Source: Achromobacter sp. B7
Lineage (GTDB): Bacteria > Pseudomonadota > Gammaproteobacteria > Burkholderiales > Burkholderiaceae_B
Length of the DNA stretch: 64,000 bases
Reading direction: 5' to 3'
Assembly (NCBI RefSeq): GCF_003600685.1
Contig: NZ_CP032084.1
Span: 744,001-808,000 of the forward strand
A program made the translations under genes and the position numbers. Below are positions 28,134-37,700 of the stretch, in pieces (positions within the stretch are counted from its first letter, which is position 1; each line of letters begins with the position of its first letter). Under the pieces are notes generated by a model, which ran no database searches, was not told the DNA's origin, and saw only the letters and a list, made by a program, of their open reading frames with translations.

Positions 28134-29222
28134 ATGATTCACATCGAGAACCTATCCAAGACCTATGCCACGCCGCATGGACAATTCCAGGCGCTGCGAG
28201 GCATCAACCTGCACATTGAGCAGGGCGAGGTCTTCGGCATCATCGGCCCCAGCGGGGCCGGTAAAAGCACGCTGGTCCAGTGCATCAACCTGCTCGAGCG
28301 CCCGAACGAAGGCACGATTGCCATCGGCGGACAGCAACTTACCGGACTGAACGAGGCGCAGCTGCGTGGTCAGCGCCGTCGTATCGGCATGGTGTTCCAG
28401 GGCTTTAACCTGCTGTCGCGCCGCACGGTGTACGGCAACGTTGCGCTGCCGCTGGAAATCGCCGGCGTGGCCAAGGCCGAGATCCCGGCCCGCGTCGAGC
28501 GCTTGTTGGCGCTGGTGGGCCTGGAGCATCTGCGTGACCGTTATCCCAGCCAGATCAGCGGCGGTCAGAAGCAGCGCGTCGGTATCGCGCGTGCCTTGGC
28601 CAATAACCCCGACGTGCTGCTCAGCGATGAAGCCACGTCCGCGCTGGACCCGGAAACCACGCACAACATCCTGGCGCTGCTGCGCGACATCAACCGCAAG
28701 ACGGGCGTGACGGTCGTGATGATCACGCACCAGATGGAAGTAGTGCGCGAAGTGTGCGACCGGGTGGCCGTGCTGTCGCAAGGTGAAGTGGTGGAAATCG
28801 GCAGCACGCGCGAAGTGTTCGCGCAGCCGCGCCATGACGTCACGCGCGGCATGGTGTCGGCCGCTACCGCCTCCGACCTGACCGACGCCACCTTGGCCGC
28901 CGTGAAAGAGCGCATCGCCGCGCTGGCCGCCGCACAGCCCGGCCAGGCCGTGCGCTTGTTGCGCCTGTCGCTGACCGGCACGGATTCGTCGGGCTCGTTC
29001 CTGACCGATCTATCCAAGCAGTTTTCGTTGGACGTGGGCCTGGTGCAGGCCCGCGTTGAAGACATCCAGGGTGTGGCCGTGGGCACGATGTTCGTGCTGG
29101 CCCAAGGCACGCCCGCCGCGGTCAAGGACGCGATTGCCGCGTTGACCGCCCGTGACATTACCGTTGAAGAAATAGCTCATGAGTCCGCAACTGATCGACC
29201 TGCTTATTACGTCGCTGCTTGA
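28134..29222 (+). CDS. metN: methionine ABC importer ATP-binding protein MetN
   Basis: 362 aa. Walker A is GPSGAGKST, the signature motif is SGGQKQRVGIARAL and Walker B leads into LLSDEATSALDPET. The C-terminal NIL domain (about 265-345) binds methionine and inhibits transport when the cell is replete. It is first in metN-metI-metQ, and its end overlaps metI by 44 bp. No clear Shine-Dalgarno lies before ATG 28134. The leader has a small hairpin (TTCTCTT/AAGAGAA, 28097-28113), and no SAM riboswitch was recognised. Confidence 0.96.
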   Translation: MIHIENLSKTYATPHGQFQALRGINLHIEQGEVFGIIGPSGAGKSTLVQCINLLERPNEGTIAIGGQQLTGLNEAQLRGQRRRIGMVFQGFNLLSRRTVYGNVALPLEIAGVAKAEIPARVERLLALVGLEHLRDRYPSQISGGQKQRVGIARALANNPDVLLSDEATSALDPETTHNILALLRDINRKTGVTVVMITHQMEVVREVCDRVAVLSQGEVVEIGSTREVFAQPRHDVTRGMVSAATASDLTDATLAAVKERIAALAAAQPGQAVRLLRLSLTGTDSSGSFLTDLSKQFSLDVGLVQARVEDIQGVAVGTMFVLAQGTPAAVKDAIAALTARDITVEEIAHESATDRPAYYVAA

Positions 29223-29832
29223 CACCTTGTTGATGGTGGGCGTGGCCAGCGCGATAGCGGTGGTCATCGGCATTCCGCTGGGCGTGACGCTGACCGTCAC
29301 CGCGCGCGGCAACATGCTGGAGAACCAGCCGGTGAACCACGTGTTGGGCGCCATCATCAACGCCACGCGTTCGGTGCCCTTTGTGATCCTGATGGTCGCC
29401 ATCATTCCGTTCACGCGGCTGGTGGCGCAGACGTCCATCGGCACCACGGCCGCGATCGTGCCGCTGTCGGTGGCCGCGATTCCGTTCATGGCCCGCATCG
29501 CTGAAAACGCCATGCGGGAAGTGGACCCGGGCCTGATCACGGCGGCGCGCGCCATGGGCGCATCGCCGATGCAGATCATCCTGAAGGTACTGTTGCCCGA
29601 AGCCTTGCCTGGCCTGATCGCCGCCACCATCGTCACCGTGGTCAGCCTGATCGGCTATTCGGCAATGGCCGGCGCCATTGGTGGCGGTGGCCTGGGCGAC
29701 CTGGCCATTCGCTACGGCTACCAGCGTTTTCAATCGGACGTCATGGCCGCGGTCGTGATCGTGCTGATCGTGTTGGTGCAGGCGATTCAAAGCCTGGGCG
29801 ACCGTTTCGTGCGCCGCATGTCGCATCGCTGA
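29179..29832 (+). CDS. metI: methionine ABC importer permease MetI
   Basis: 217 aa with five transmembrane helices. The cytoplasmic EAA-type loop that contacts MetN is seen at ARAMGASPMQIILKVLLPEALPG. The N-terminal helix LITSLLDTLLMVGVASAIAVVIGIPLG is typical. The start ATG 29179 lies inside the metN coding end (different frame), implying translational coupling. Confidence 0.96.
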   Translation: MSPQLIDLLITSLLDTLLMVGVASAIAVVIGIPLGVTLTVTARGNMLENQPVNHVLGAIINATRSVPFVILMVAIIPFTRLVAQTSIGTTAAIVPLSVAAIPFMARIAENAMREVDPGLITAARAMGASPMQIILKVLLPEALPGLIAATIVTVVSLIGYSAMAGAIGGGGLGDLAIRYGYQRFQSDVMAAVVIVLIVLVQAIQSLGDRFVRRMSHR

Positions 29833-29896
29833 ACGCGACATCGCTTCACTCTTGCTTCAATCTTCTTTCTACTTCCGTTACTCGGGATATCGCAAC

Positions 29897-30694
29897 ATGA
29901 GCATCAAGGTTTTGAAGTCGCTGGCTGCATTCGCGCTTGGCGCCGCCGTATTCGCCCAGCCCGCGCTGGCACAGGACAAGCCGTTGAAGGTTGGCGTCAC
30001 CGCCGGCCCGCACGCGCAGATCTTTGATGTGGTCAAGGCCGAAGCCGCCAAGCAAGGGCTGAACATCCAGATCATCGAATTCACCGACTACGTGCAGCCC
30101 AACGTGGCACTGGCCGCGGGCGACCTGGATGTGAACAGCTACCAGCATCAGCCCTATCTGGACAACGCCAACGCCGACCGCGGCTACAAGCTGGTCAGCA
30201 TCGCCAAGACGGTGATTTTCCCGATCGGCATCTACAGCAAGAAGATCAAGTCGCTGGCCGAACTGAAAGACGGCGCGCGCATTGCGCTGCCGAACGACCC
30301 GACCAACGGTGGTCGTGCCCTGTTGCTGCTGCAAGCCAATGGCTTGATCAAGCTGCGTCCGGAAGCGGGCCTGAAGGCGACCCCGATCGACGTCGTGGAA
30401 AACAAGAAGAAGCTGCGCTTCATCGAACTGGACGCCGCCCAATTGCCGCGTTCGCTGGACGACACCGACGCGTCGGCCATCAACACCAACTTCGCGCTGG
30501 AAGCCGGCCTGAACCCGACCAAGGACGCCATCGCCCAGGAATCGCCGGATTCGCCCTACGCCAACGTGCTGGTCGTGCGTGAAAAGGACAAGGACCGCGC
30601 CGAATTCGCCAAGCTGGTCAGCATCTATCACAGCCCGGCCGTGAAGCAGTTCATCGAGACCAAGTACAAGGGCGCGGTGGTGGCCGCCTGGTAA
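29897..30694 (+). CDS. metQ: methionine-binding protein MetQ
   Basis: 265 aa, start ATG 29897. Signal peptide to about residue 22 (FALGAAVFAQPALAQ); no lipobox cysteine, so it is predicted to be a free periplasmic protein, unlike the E. coli lipoprotein. The mature part KPLKVGVTAGPHAQIFDVVK and NVALAAGDLDVNSYQHQPYL are NlpA/MetQ signatures. It delivers D- and L-methionine to MetNI. A terminator follows its stop. Confidence 0.95.
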   Translation: MSIKVLKSLAAFALGAAVFAQPALAQDKPLKVGVTAGPHAQIFDVVKAEAAKQGLNIQIIEFTDYVQPNVALAAGDLDVNSYQHQPYLDNANADRGYKLVSIAKTVIFPIGIYSKKIKSLAELKDGARIALPNDPTNGGRALLLLQANGLIKLRPEAGLKATPIDVVENKKKLRFIELDAAQLPRSLDDTDASAINTNFALEAGLNPTKDAIAQESPDSPYANVLVVREKDKDRAEFAKLVSIYHSPAVKQFIETKYKGAVVAAW

Positions 30695-30715
30695 TCCAGG
30701 ACGCCGCACCGCTCG

Positions 30716-30746
30716 AAAACGGCCGCCGCAAGCGGCCGTTTTTTAT
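30716..30746 (+). terminator. intrinsic terminator after metQ
   Basis: Stem AACGGCCGC/GCGGCCGTT, short loop, then a run of Ts. Canonical end of the metNIQ operon. Confidence 0.88.
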
Positions 30747-30786
30747 GGGCGCACGGATGGCTTGAGCGGAACGGGGCGTCATTATT

Positions 30787-30815
30787 TTGACAAGTCCGAA
30801 GAAATCCGCCATAAT
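30787..30815 (+). promoter_or_regulatory. sigma-70 promoter for tRNA-Lys(UUU)
   Basis: TTGACA, 17-bp spacer, CATAAT. The tRNA begins 14 bp after the -10 element. Confidence 0.85.
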
Positions 30816-30829
30816 TTCTGGCTTCGGTC

Positions 30830-30905
30830 GGGCTGATAGCTCAGTCGGTAGAGCAGCGGACTTTTAATCCGTTGGTCGCGAGTTCGAGTCTCGCTCAGCC
30901 CACCA
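30830..30905 (+). tRNA. tRNA-Lys (anticodon UUU)
   Basis: 76 nt including the encoded CCA. Acceptor stem GGGCTGA/TCAGCCC, D-arm GCTCAGTCGGTAGAGC, anticodon loop CTTTTAA with anticodon TTT, T-arm GTTCGAGTC. It has its own promoter and terminator. Confidence 0.97.
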
Positions 30906-30929
30906 CAGAACACCGCAAGACCCGCAATG

Positions 30930-30967
30930 AAAAAAACGCCGCTATCACTAGCGGCGTTTTTTTTTGC
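30930..30967 (+). terminator. terminator of tRNA-Lys(UUU) with duplicated right arm
   Basis: Stem AACGCCGCT/AGCGGCGTT with a six-base loop and a long T-run. The GCGGCGTTTTTTT right arm is repeated twice more to about 30993. The extra arms could pair with the same left arm. Confidence 0.88.
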
Positions 30968-31057
30968 GGCGTTTTTTTTGCGGCGTTTTTTTTCATCTGC
31001 GGGTCGGAGGCGCTTCGTGGAACCTCTTGGGGGGGGATTGCTTGGATCTGCCTTTAC

Positions 31058-31150
31058 GAACGGACGGCAAGAACGGACGGCAAGAACGGGGCGACCAATA
31101 ACGGGGCGACCAAGAACGGGGTGACCAATAACGGGTGACCAATAACGGCG
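31058..31150. repeat. degenerate minisatellite (13- and 15-bp units)
   Basis: Two copies of GAACGGACGGCAA are followed by about four copies of a 15-bp unit, ACGGGGCGACCAATA, with small changes (GACCAAGA, GGTGACC). Further degenerate 26-27-bp units (GGCATCCAGGACCGCC...) continue to about 31230. No gene is supported here; together with the tRNA terminator it fills the space between the tRNA and the autotransporter. Confidence 0.75.
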
Positions 31151-31235
31151 CCCAAGAAGGGCATCCAGGACCGCCGGCCAAGACCGGCATCCAGGACCGC
31201 CGCGCAAAGCCGGCGTCCAAGGCGGCATCCAAGAA

Positions 31236-31252
31236 CGGGCTCGATGAGCCCG
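31236..31252 (-). terminator. hairpin after autotransporter 1
   Basis: 7-bp stem CGGGCTC/GAGCCCG with loop GAT, 18 bp after the autotransporter stop on the minus strand. It is followed by TTCTT, a weak T-rich tail. Confidence 0.55.
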
Positions 31253-31269
31253 CTTCCGGACTTTCCTTC

Positions 31270-34200
31270 TTAGAACCGAACCGCCAACTTCAGCACGCCC
31301 GACTGCTGGCGGTTGCCGCCGCCGAACTGCGCGTCGTAGGCCACGCCCGCCGTGGTGTTCCGGGCGATGGCCATTTCAGCGCCCAAGCCCACCACTGCCG
31401 CGTCACGCGCGATGGGAACGCCTGTCACCGAGAACGTGCTGCCGCCTTCAAACGCCAATTCCTGCTTGGGGCTCACATCGCCCATCGCATGGCGCCAGCC
31501 CAGCGTTGCGGTCAGTCGACCCGGCGCGCGGTTGGATGCGAAATCCCACGAACCGCGCAGGCCCAGCGTGGTGCTGGTCACGTCGTCCGTGTTGCCCGAA
31601 CCGTGCAATGCCGCCGTGCCGCCCGTCTCCTTGAAATCACGCGTGCGCAGCTGGTTCCACGCCAAGCCGGCGTAGGGTTCGATGCTGGTCGTGTCGCTCA
31701 TCGGCAGCTTGTAGCCCAGTTCGGTGAACAGCTGCGTCGACGACGCGTGGTAAGACGATTCCAGTCGTTGATTCAGGCTGCCGGCCGCCACGTTGCGCTT
31801 GGCGTCGATGTCGTGCCACGTGTACGCGGCACCCGCCATGAAGCGGATGGCGCCCGGGCCTGCGCTGAAATTGCGCCCGCCGAACAACGATGCCGTGTAG
31901 CTGTCGACGTTCGTGCGCGACGACACGTCAGCCATTGAGTTGTGGCTGCCGATGTAGCCCAGCGCGCCGCCCATCCGCCATCCATTGCCCACGTCGCCAT
32001 CGGCGCCGAAGAAGAAGCCGCCGGCCGACTGGTTGACGCTGGACGCGTTGCCGTCACCCTTGAACGTGCTCCAGTTGCCGAACGCCTGCGCCCATACGGG
32101 GTACGCACCGCTTTGCGGTAGCGCGTTGGACGAGGGTGACCCCAGTTGCGCCGTGGGCCGGCCCGCCATCGCGGGTGCGTCCAGGTTGGCGCGCAGGTGC
32201 GAAAGGGGCAGGGTGCGCGCGGCATCCGACTGGCTTTGCAGGATGCTGGTGGTGCTGGCGTACGCTTCGCCAGACAGCATCGCCAAGGCCGCTCGCGCTT
32301 GGCCCGGCGTCATGGCCAGCACCGCGTTGGTTACCTGGCTGGCGGCCGTGGCTTTGCCGGATGTGCTGCCACTGGCGACGACCGTGGAACCGGAGGTAGT
32401 CGGCGTGGCGCCGTTGCCGGTGGCAGGGGGCGTCGTCGATGCGGAGGGGGTGGAGGTGGAGGCCGAAGTGCCGCCGGTTGCGGTCGACGCGTTGCCGGTG
32501 GACGTCGAGCCGGTGCCTGCCGACGCCGATCCATTACCCGTGGCCGTTGATCCATTGCCTGCCGGCGCCGAGCCATTACCGGTGGACGTCGAACCGTTCC
32601 CCGCAGGCGCCGAACCATTGCCTGCCGGCGTCGAACCATTACCCGTGGACGCCGACCCGCCGCCTGCCGGCGTCGAACCACTACCCGTGGATGTCGACCC
32701 ACCGCCTGCTGGCGCCGAACCATTACCGGTGGACGCCGACCCGCCGCCTGCCGGCGCCGAGCCATTACCCGCCGACGCGGACCCGTTGCCGCCCGCGGCC
32801 GGTGCTTCCTGGTCCAGTGCGCCGCCCACGCTGTTTTCGTTGCCCGTGTTGCCCACGCTGCCGATCGGCACGTCGTTGCGCGTCAGCGTCATGAAGGCGT
32901 TCTTGGCGTCGTAGCTCAGGGTGGGCGTCAGGAATGCATAGCCGCTCGACGCGCCCGTGAACCGGCCCTGGATGCCGCCATCCGCCGTCAGGATGTTGTA
33001 CGTTGTGCGCGGCGCGTAGTTGCCGTCCGGGCCCACATGCGCGACGCTGCCGTCCAGGTAGGCAACGCCGGTGACGTGGATGCGGTCGCTGGCGCTGCTG
33101 GCCGGGTCGGCGTGCACGCGATAGATCGTGTCCTGGCCAAAGTTCAGGTTGCCGTTGATGGTCAGCGTGCCGATGGGCGATCCATCATTGCCCGGCGACA
33201 CCACGGCGGTCGGGTAAAGCGTGGTGCTGCCCAATTGGCCCACCCCGGCCAGCACGACTTCGCGGCCGATATCCACGGGGCCGTTCAACTTGCCGTCGAT
33301 TTCTAGTGCGCCGTCCGCGATCAGGATGGGGCCGGTCAGGCCGCTGCTGTCGGCGGTCAGGATGACCGAGCCCGGGCCGGTCTTGACGAAGCCCTGTGTG
33401 CCCTGCAAGGGGTTGTCGATAATGTCGACGAACTGGCCCGAGGCATAGGTGCCATCGCCCACGACGATCGCCGGCGGGTTGCCGCCGTTGCCCACCAGCG
33501 TGATGGGCGCGCCTTGCAGGCGGTAGCGGTCGGTAGCGAACTGAATGCCCGACACGCGGACAGGGCCCGCGCCGCCGTCCACGGTAACCGTGCCGGCCGC
33601 GCCCGTGAAAATCGCGTAGCCGCCATCCGGCAGCGCGCCCGTGGCGTTGCCGGGGCTGTTCCAGTTGGTGCTTGCGGCGCTCCAGGTGCCGTTGCCGCCA
33701 CCCGCGCGCGTGGCGGATGCCGCGCCGTTGCCGTTCCACAGATTGGTCGTGCTGGGGCCCAGGATAAGGTTGATCTGCTTATCGCCCGTCAACGACTGGA
33801 TGGTGGCCCCGGGTGCCGAGTCGCCGGTGACGCTGCCCAGCGTCAGCCCGTTGCCCGACAAGCTGCCGCCGTACGACAGGATGCGGTAATAGCCCGCGTT
33901 CACGCCCAAGGTATTCACCGTGACGTTCAGCGTCGTGTTGTTGATGGCGGCGTCGCCACGGACCGTGATGTTGTCGCCCGTGCCGGGTTGGGTGATGGGC
34001 AGGCCCGCGTAGCCGGTCTCGAAGGCAAACACGCTGTTGTTCATCGACAGGTTGCCGTTGACGACCAGGTTGCCGTTGGAAACGCCCGTTGGCGTGCCGA
34101 CTTCGTAGCCGGGAGCAACCCGCGCGCCGGAGACGTTCAAGTCACCATTGACGGTGCCGAAGCCCGCCACCGTGCCATTCGATGATGCGTTGACGTTGCC

Positions 34201-34407
34201 GGCCAGCGTGACGCCCGCGCCACCGCCATTGCCACCGATAACCAGCGTACCGCCGTTGACGTCCACGCCCCCGGCGTAATTGGCCGACCCGTCGAACACT
34301 TGCGTATTACCGGGCGAAACCGTCAAGTCGGCGGCCATGACGCCGCCGCAGTAAGTTGTACCCAGCGCCAGTGTCGCCGTCAGCCACTTCTTCGTGCCGT
34401 ATATCAA
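31270..34407 (-). CDS. autotransporter (type V secretion) with heptapeptide-repeat linker
   Basis: 1045 aa. Signal peptide MIYGTKKWLTATLALGTT, cleavage near VMAADL. The passenger (about 30-530) has autotransporter-type beta-helix segments such as GNTQVFDGSANYAGGVDVNGG and TGFVKTGPGSVILTADSSG. A Gly/Ser/Thr/Asn linker of about 15 seven-residue units (about 540-644) follows. The C-terminal beta-barrel begins near VWAQAFGNWSTFKG and ends LKLAVRF with the terminal Phe. TTG 34407 is chosen because AAAGGA lies 7 bp before it; the frame is open to 34446. It is a paralogue of the upstream autotransporter. Confidence 0.88.
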   Translation of the reverse strand: MIYGTKKWLTATLALGTTYCGGVMAADLTVSPGNTQVFDGSANYAGGVDVNGGTLVIGGNGGGAGVTLAGNVNASSNGTVAGFGTVNGDLNVSGARVAPGYEVGTPTGVSNGNLVVNGNLSMNNSVFAFETGYAGLPITQPGTGDNITVRGDAAINNTTLNVTVNTLGVNAGYYRILSYGGSLSGNGLTLGSVTGDSAPGATIQSLTGDKQINLILGPSTTNLWNGNGAASATRAGGGNGTWSAASTNWNSPGNATGALPDGGYAIFTGAAGTVTVDGGAGPVRVSGIQFATDRYRLQGAPITLVGNGGNPPAIVVGDGTYASGQFVDIIDNPLQGTQGFVKTGPGSVILTADSSGLTGPILIADGALEIDGKLNGPVDIGREVVLAGVGQLGSTTLYPTAVVSPGNDGSPIGTLTINGNLNFGQDTIYRVHADPASSASDRIHVTGVAYLDGSVAHVGPDGNYAPRTTYNILTADGGIQGRFTGASSGYAFLTPTLSYDAKNAFMTLTRNDVPIGSVGNTGNENSVGGALDQEAPAAGGNGSASAGNGSAPAGGGSASTGNGSAPAGGGSTSTGSGSTPAGGGSASTGNGSTPAGNGSAPAGNGSTSTGNGSAPAGNGSTATGNGSASAGTGSTSTGNASTATGGTSASTSTPSASTTPPATGNGATPTTSGSTVVASGSTSGKATAASQVTNAVLAMTPGQARAALAMLSGEAYASTTSILQSQSDAARTLPLSHLRANLDAPAMAGRPTAQLGSPSSNALPQSGAYPVWAQAFGNWSTFKGDGNASSVNQSAGGFFFGADGDVGNGWRMGGALGYIGSHNSMADVSSRTNVDSYTASLFGGRNFSAGPGAIRFMAGAAYTWHDIDAKRNVAAGSLNQRLESSYHASSTQLFTELGYKLPMSDTTSIEPYAGLAWNQLRTRDFKETGGTAALHGSGNTDDVTSTTLGLRGSWDFASNRAPGRLTATLGWRHAMGDVSPKQELAFEGGSTFSVTGVPIARDAAVVGLGAEMAIARNTTAGVAYDAQFGGGNRQQSGVLKLAVRF
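32476..32790 (-). repeat. 21-bp tandem repeat coding heptapeptides in the autotransporter linker
   Basis: About 15 units of 21 bp encode G-(N/G/S)-G-S-(A/T)-(P/S/A)-(A/T). Unit length is a multiple of three, so copy-number change would keep the frame. Codon differences between units show they are not freshly duplicated. Confidence 0.9.
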
Positions 34408-34543
34408 AACTGCGTCCTTTGTCTCGATTAATAATCCACGGCACAAACATTGCTGGATTGTTTTAAACGTATTTCTACGTAACAGGCCAATATGTGTGGA
34501 CCGAATGGGTTAACGAAAAAAAGGACGCAATTTATACCAGTTC

Positions 34544-34658
34544 TTTTATATAACAAAACGCCTGCAAACAGATACCATCCATTCTGAAATCGCAGGCGCG
34601 GCGGATACCAACCGCTGTATTAATAAATGGCCCGCAGATACCATCCTGTTATATAAAA
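34544..34658. repeat. AT-rich intergenic array: three GATACCA(T/A)CC repeats at 33-bp spacing inside a 12-bp inverted repeat
   Basis: GATACCATCC, GATACCAACC and GATACCATCC begin at 34571, 34604 and 34637, exactly 33 bp (about three helical turns) apart. They are bracketed by TTTTATATAACA (34544-34555) and its exact inverse TGTTATATAAAA (34647-34658). The array lies in the 303-bp AT-rich gap between the two autotransporters, 165-250 bp before the downstream one. It looks like a protein-binding array; nothing else is recognised in the gap. Confidence 0.8.
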
Positions 34659-34710
34659 TGCGAAGTTTGAAACACTAATTATTATTGAACGACAAAACAA
34701 AACGCGCCGG

Positions 34711-37700
34711 TCAGTATCTCCATGTCATATGCAGTGACCCCGCGTTTTCACGGTTACCACCGCCGAACTGGCCGCTGTAGGTCAAACCAATCGTCGCGTT
34801 TTTGGTGACTGCGGTTTCGACGCCCAACTCGGCCAGCGCGGCATTGCGTGCGATGGGCGCGCCCGCCACGGTAAAGGCTTGTCCGCCATCAAAAGACATC
34901 ACGGATTGGGGCTGCACATCGCCAAAAGCATGTCGCCACCCCAACGTCGCCTGGAGGCGGCCTTCGGTTTGGCCCACCGTAAAGTTCGTCAGTGCGCGCA
35001 AGCCCAGCGTGCTGCTGGTCTGCGTGGTGCTGTCGCTTTCCCCGCGCAGCGCTGCTGAACCGCCTGATTCCGAGAAGCCGCGGGTGCGCGTGTCGCTCCA
35101 TGCCAGGCCGGCAAAGGGCTCGATGCTGACGTGTTCCGAAACGGGCAGGGCGTAGCCCAGTTCCGTGAACAATTGCGTCGTGCTGGCGCCATAATCGGCC
35201 GTCAGCTTTTGCGAAGCACCTGCCACGTTGGCGTGACGTTCGGTGGATATGTCGTGCCAGGTGTACGACGTGCCCAGCATCAGATTCAACTTGCCCGGCC
35301 CCATCTCAAACACTTTGCCGCCGAACACGGCCGCGCTGTACCCGGCGACGTCGGCTTTGGACGAGCGGTCGTCAACGCGTATGTCGGCGTCGGTAAAGCC
35401 CAGCGCGCCTCCCAGGCGCCAGCCGCCGCCCAGGGCATGGTCCACGCCGGCGAAGACGCCGCCGGTCTTCTGGCGGACTTGGCCGGCATCGCTGTTGCCT
35501 TTCAAGGTTTGCCAGTTGCCGATCACTTCGGCCCAGGCGGGCTGCGCGTTTGACGAAGGCAAGGCGGACGCTAAGGGCGTGCCGCCGGCTTGCGCGGTGG
35601 GGGCGCCCGGCCGCATGCCGGCGCCCATATTGGCGCGCAGATAGGCCAGCGGCACGGTGCGCACCGTGTTGTTAAAGCCGGTCAGGCTGGAGGTCACGCT
35701 GGCGTGCGCTTCGCCGGACAGGCTGTTGAACGCGGCGCTGGTGGCGCCTTCCGGCAGCGTCAGGATGTAGTCGTGCAGCGGGTTGCCGGCGGGCAGGCTG
35801 TCCAGCGCGTTAGCCACGGCACGTTGGTTGCCGCTTTGCGCCGCGTCGGCGAAGGCGATGGGGCGGGTCGGCGTTTCCGGGGTGCCGGGCGTACCCGGGT
35901 CCACGGGCACCTGCTTGCGGCCAAGCTGCATCACGACGTTCTGGGCGTCGTAATGCAACGCCGGGTCCAGAAAAGCGTAGTTGGACGACAAGGAGTCGAA
36001 CCGCCCGTTGATCGTGCCGGCGCTAAGAATGGTGTATTCGCGCTGCGTCTGGAACCCGCCATCCGGGCCGATATGGACGGCGGACCCCGCCAGATTCGCC
36101 GTGCCGCTGACCACTACGCGGCTGCTTGCCGACGATTGCGAATCCGCCATCACCTGGTAGACCGATCCTGGCGAGAATGTCAGGTCGCCCGCTACGGTCA
36201 GCGCGCCGCCAAGCTTGCCGGGCGACAGAATGGCGCCGCTTTGCAGCGTGGTCGTGCCAACCTGGCCGACCCCGCGCAATGACGCGCCGCCGGCTACGTT
36301 CAACGTGCCGCCCAGGATGCCGTTCACCGTCAGGGCGCCGCCTTGCACATGGGTCTGCCCGCTGAAGGCGCTGGAATCGCCCGTGAAGATGGTCGTGCCC
36401 GCCAGCACGTCGATCGTGCCCATTCCCGGTGACAAGGAATTGATTGCGGGGGCAAAGACATAATCCGTGCCGGTGTGGTTGAAGACCAGCTTGCCGGTCC
36501 CATTGCCAAAGCGCACGCCCAGCGCCGCCTGCACCACGCCGGGAGCCGTGGCGGCATCGCCGGCGGCGGCGCCGATATTCAGGGTGCCGGTCGAGCCGGT
36601 AGCGTCACCGATCCGGACGCGGTTAGCCGTTTCAAGCATGGCGCCATTGGACAGGCTGACGGTGCCTTTGCCCTGATAGCCCACCAGGAATGCGCTGTTC
36701 GTTCTGACTTTGGTTTGCGGGCCGTCGGCGACGACGGTGCCCTCGCTTGCCGCGCTGTATCCCGCCACGATCTGAAACGTGTCGACCAGCGCGCCGTCCG
36801 TTGCCGTCAGTTCGCCTTTCGATCCTGCATCCATGCCGATGGCGACCATATCGTTCACCGACGAGAACCGGCTGCCAACGCCGGACACCGCCAGTTTGCC
36901 GACACCGCCGGCATATGAGCCCAAATAGGTTCGGGTGGCCGATGTGGCCGACGCGCCGCCGGTGATGGTGACGGTGCCCGTGCCGCGCGCGCCGATCGTC
37001 ATGCTGCCGCTGGTCTGTAATGAGGCCCCGGCGCCGAGGATCTCGACGGTACCCACCGAGCCGGCGCTATTGGCGACCAGCAAGGAGGAACCCTGCGCCG
37101 TGCCGTGATCCGAAATTCGCAACACGCTGGCGCCGCTGTCGCTGACGGTAATCTGCCCCGCCTGCAACGCGCTGCCCACGCCCGAAATATTCAGCGTGCC
37201 GTGGGACGTGGCGTGCGCGCCCAGCGACACGGTGTTGGCCGTGACGGCTTTGCCGCCCGCGGTAATGTTCAACGTGCCCGCGCCATATAAACCGAGGGTT
37301 AAAAAGGTGGCGTTCCATTGCGAGCCGGTGCCGCTGATGCTGGCCGTACCAGATTCAAGCTCGGACGTGCCGGCCGTAAAGCCATTATTCGAATTGCCGA
37401 CGATGGCACTGTCGCTGTTTAACGTCCCGCCATTTATCAACGTCAACGATGGGCCGCCGACTGCGCCCAGAAACAATATGCCCGCCTGTCCGGCGCTGTT
37501 GTTGATAACCGGTGCGTTGGGTGCCACGCTATTGATGAATAAATAACCGGCGGCACCAGGAAGCGTCGCGGTGGACCAGTTTTGCGCGTCTTGCCAATCG
37601 CTGTTCTGCGTGCCGGTCCACGTGATGTTCTGGGCCAGCGCGGGCGTCGCGGCCAGCAGGCTTAACGACCACGCGCCGCTCAGGCCAAGTGATTGCAGGG

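Noticed and set aside
30782..31228. A 148-codon minus-strand open frame across tRNA-Lys(UUU)
   Set aside because: It runs antisense through the tRNA, its terminator and the minisatellite; this is a common false gene type.
34569..34646. CRISPR-like interpretation of the 33-bp-spaced repeats
   Set aside because: Repeats are only 10 bp, there are three copies, and no cas genes are present.
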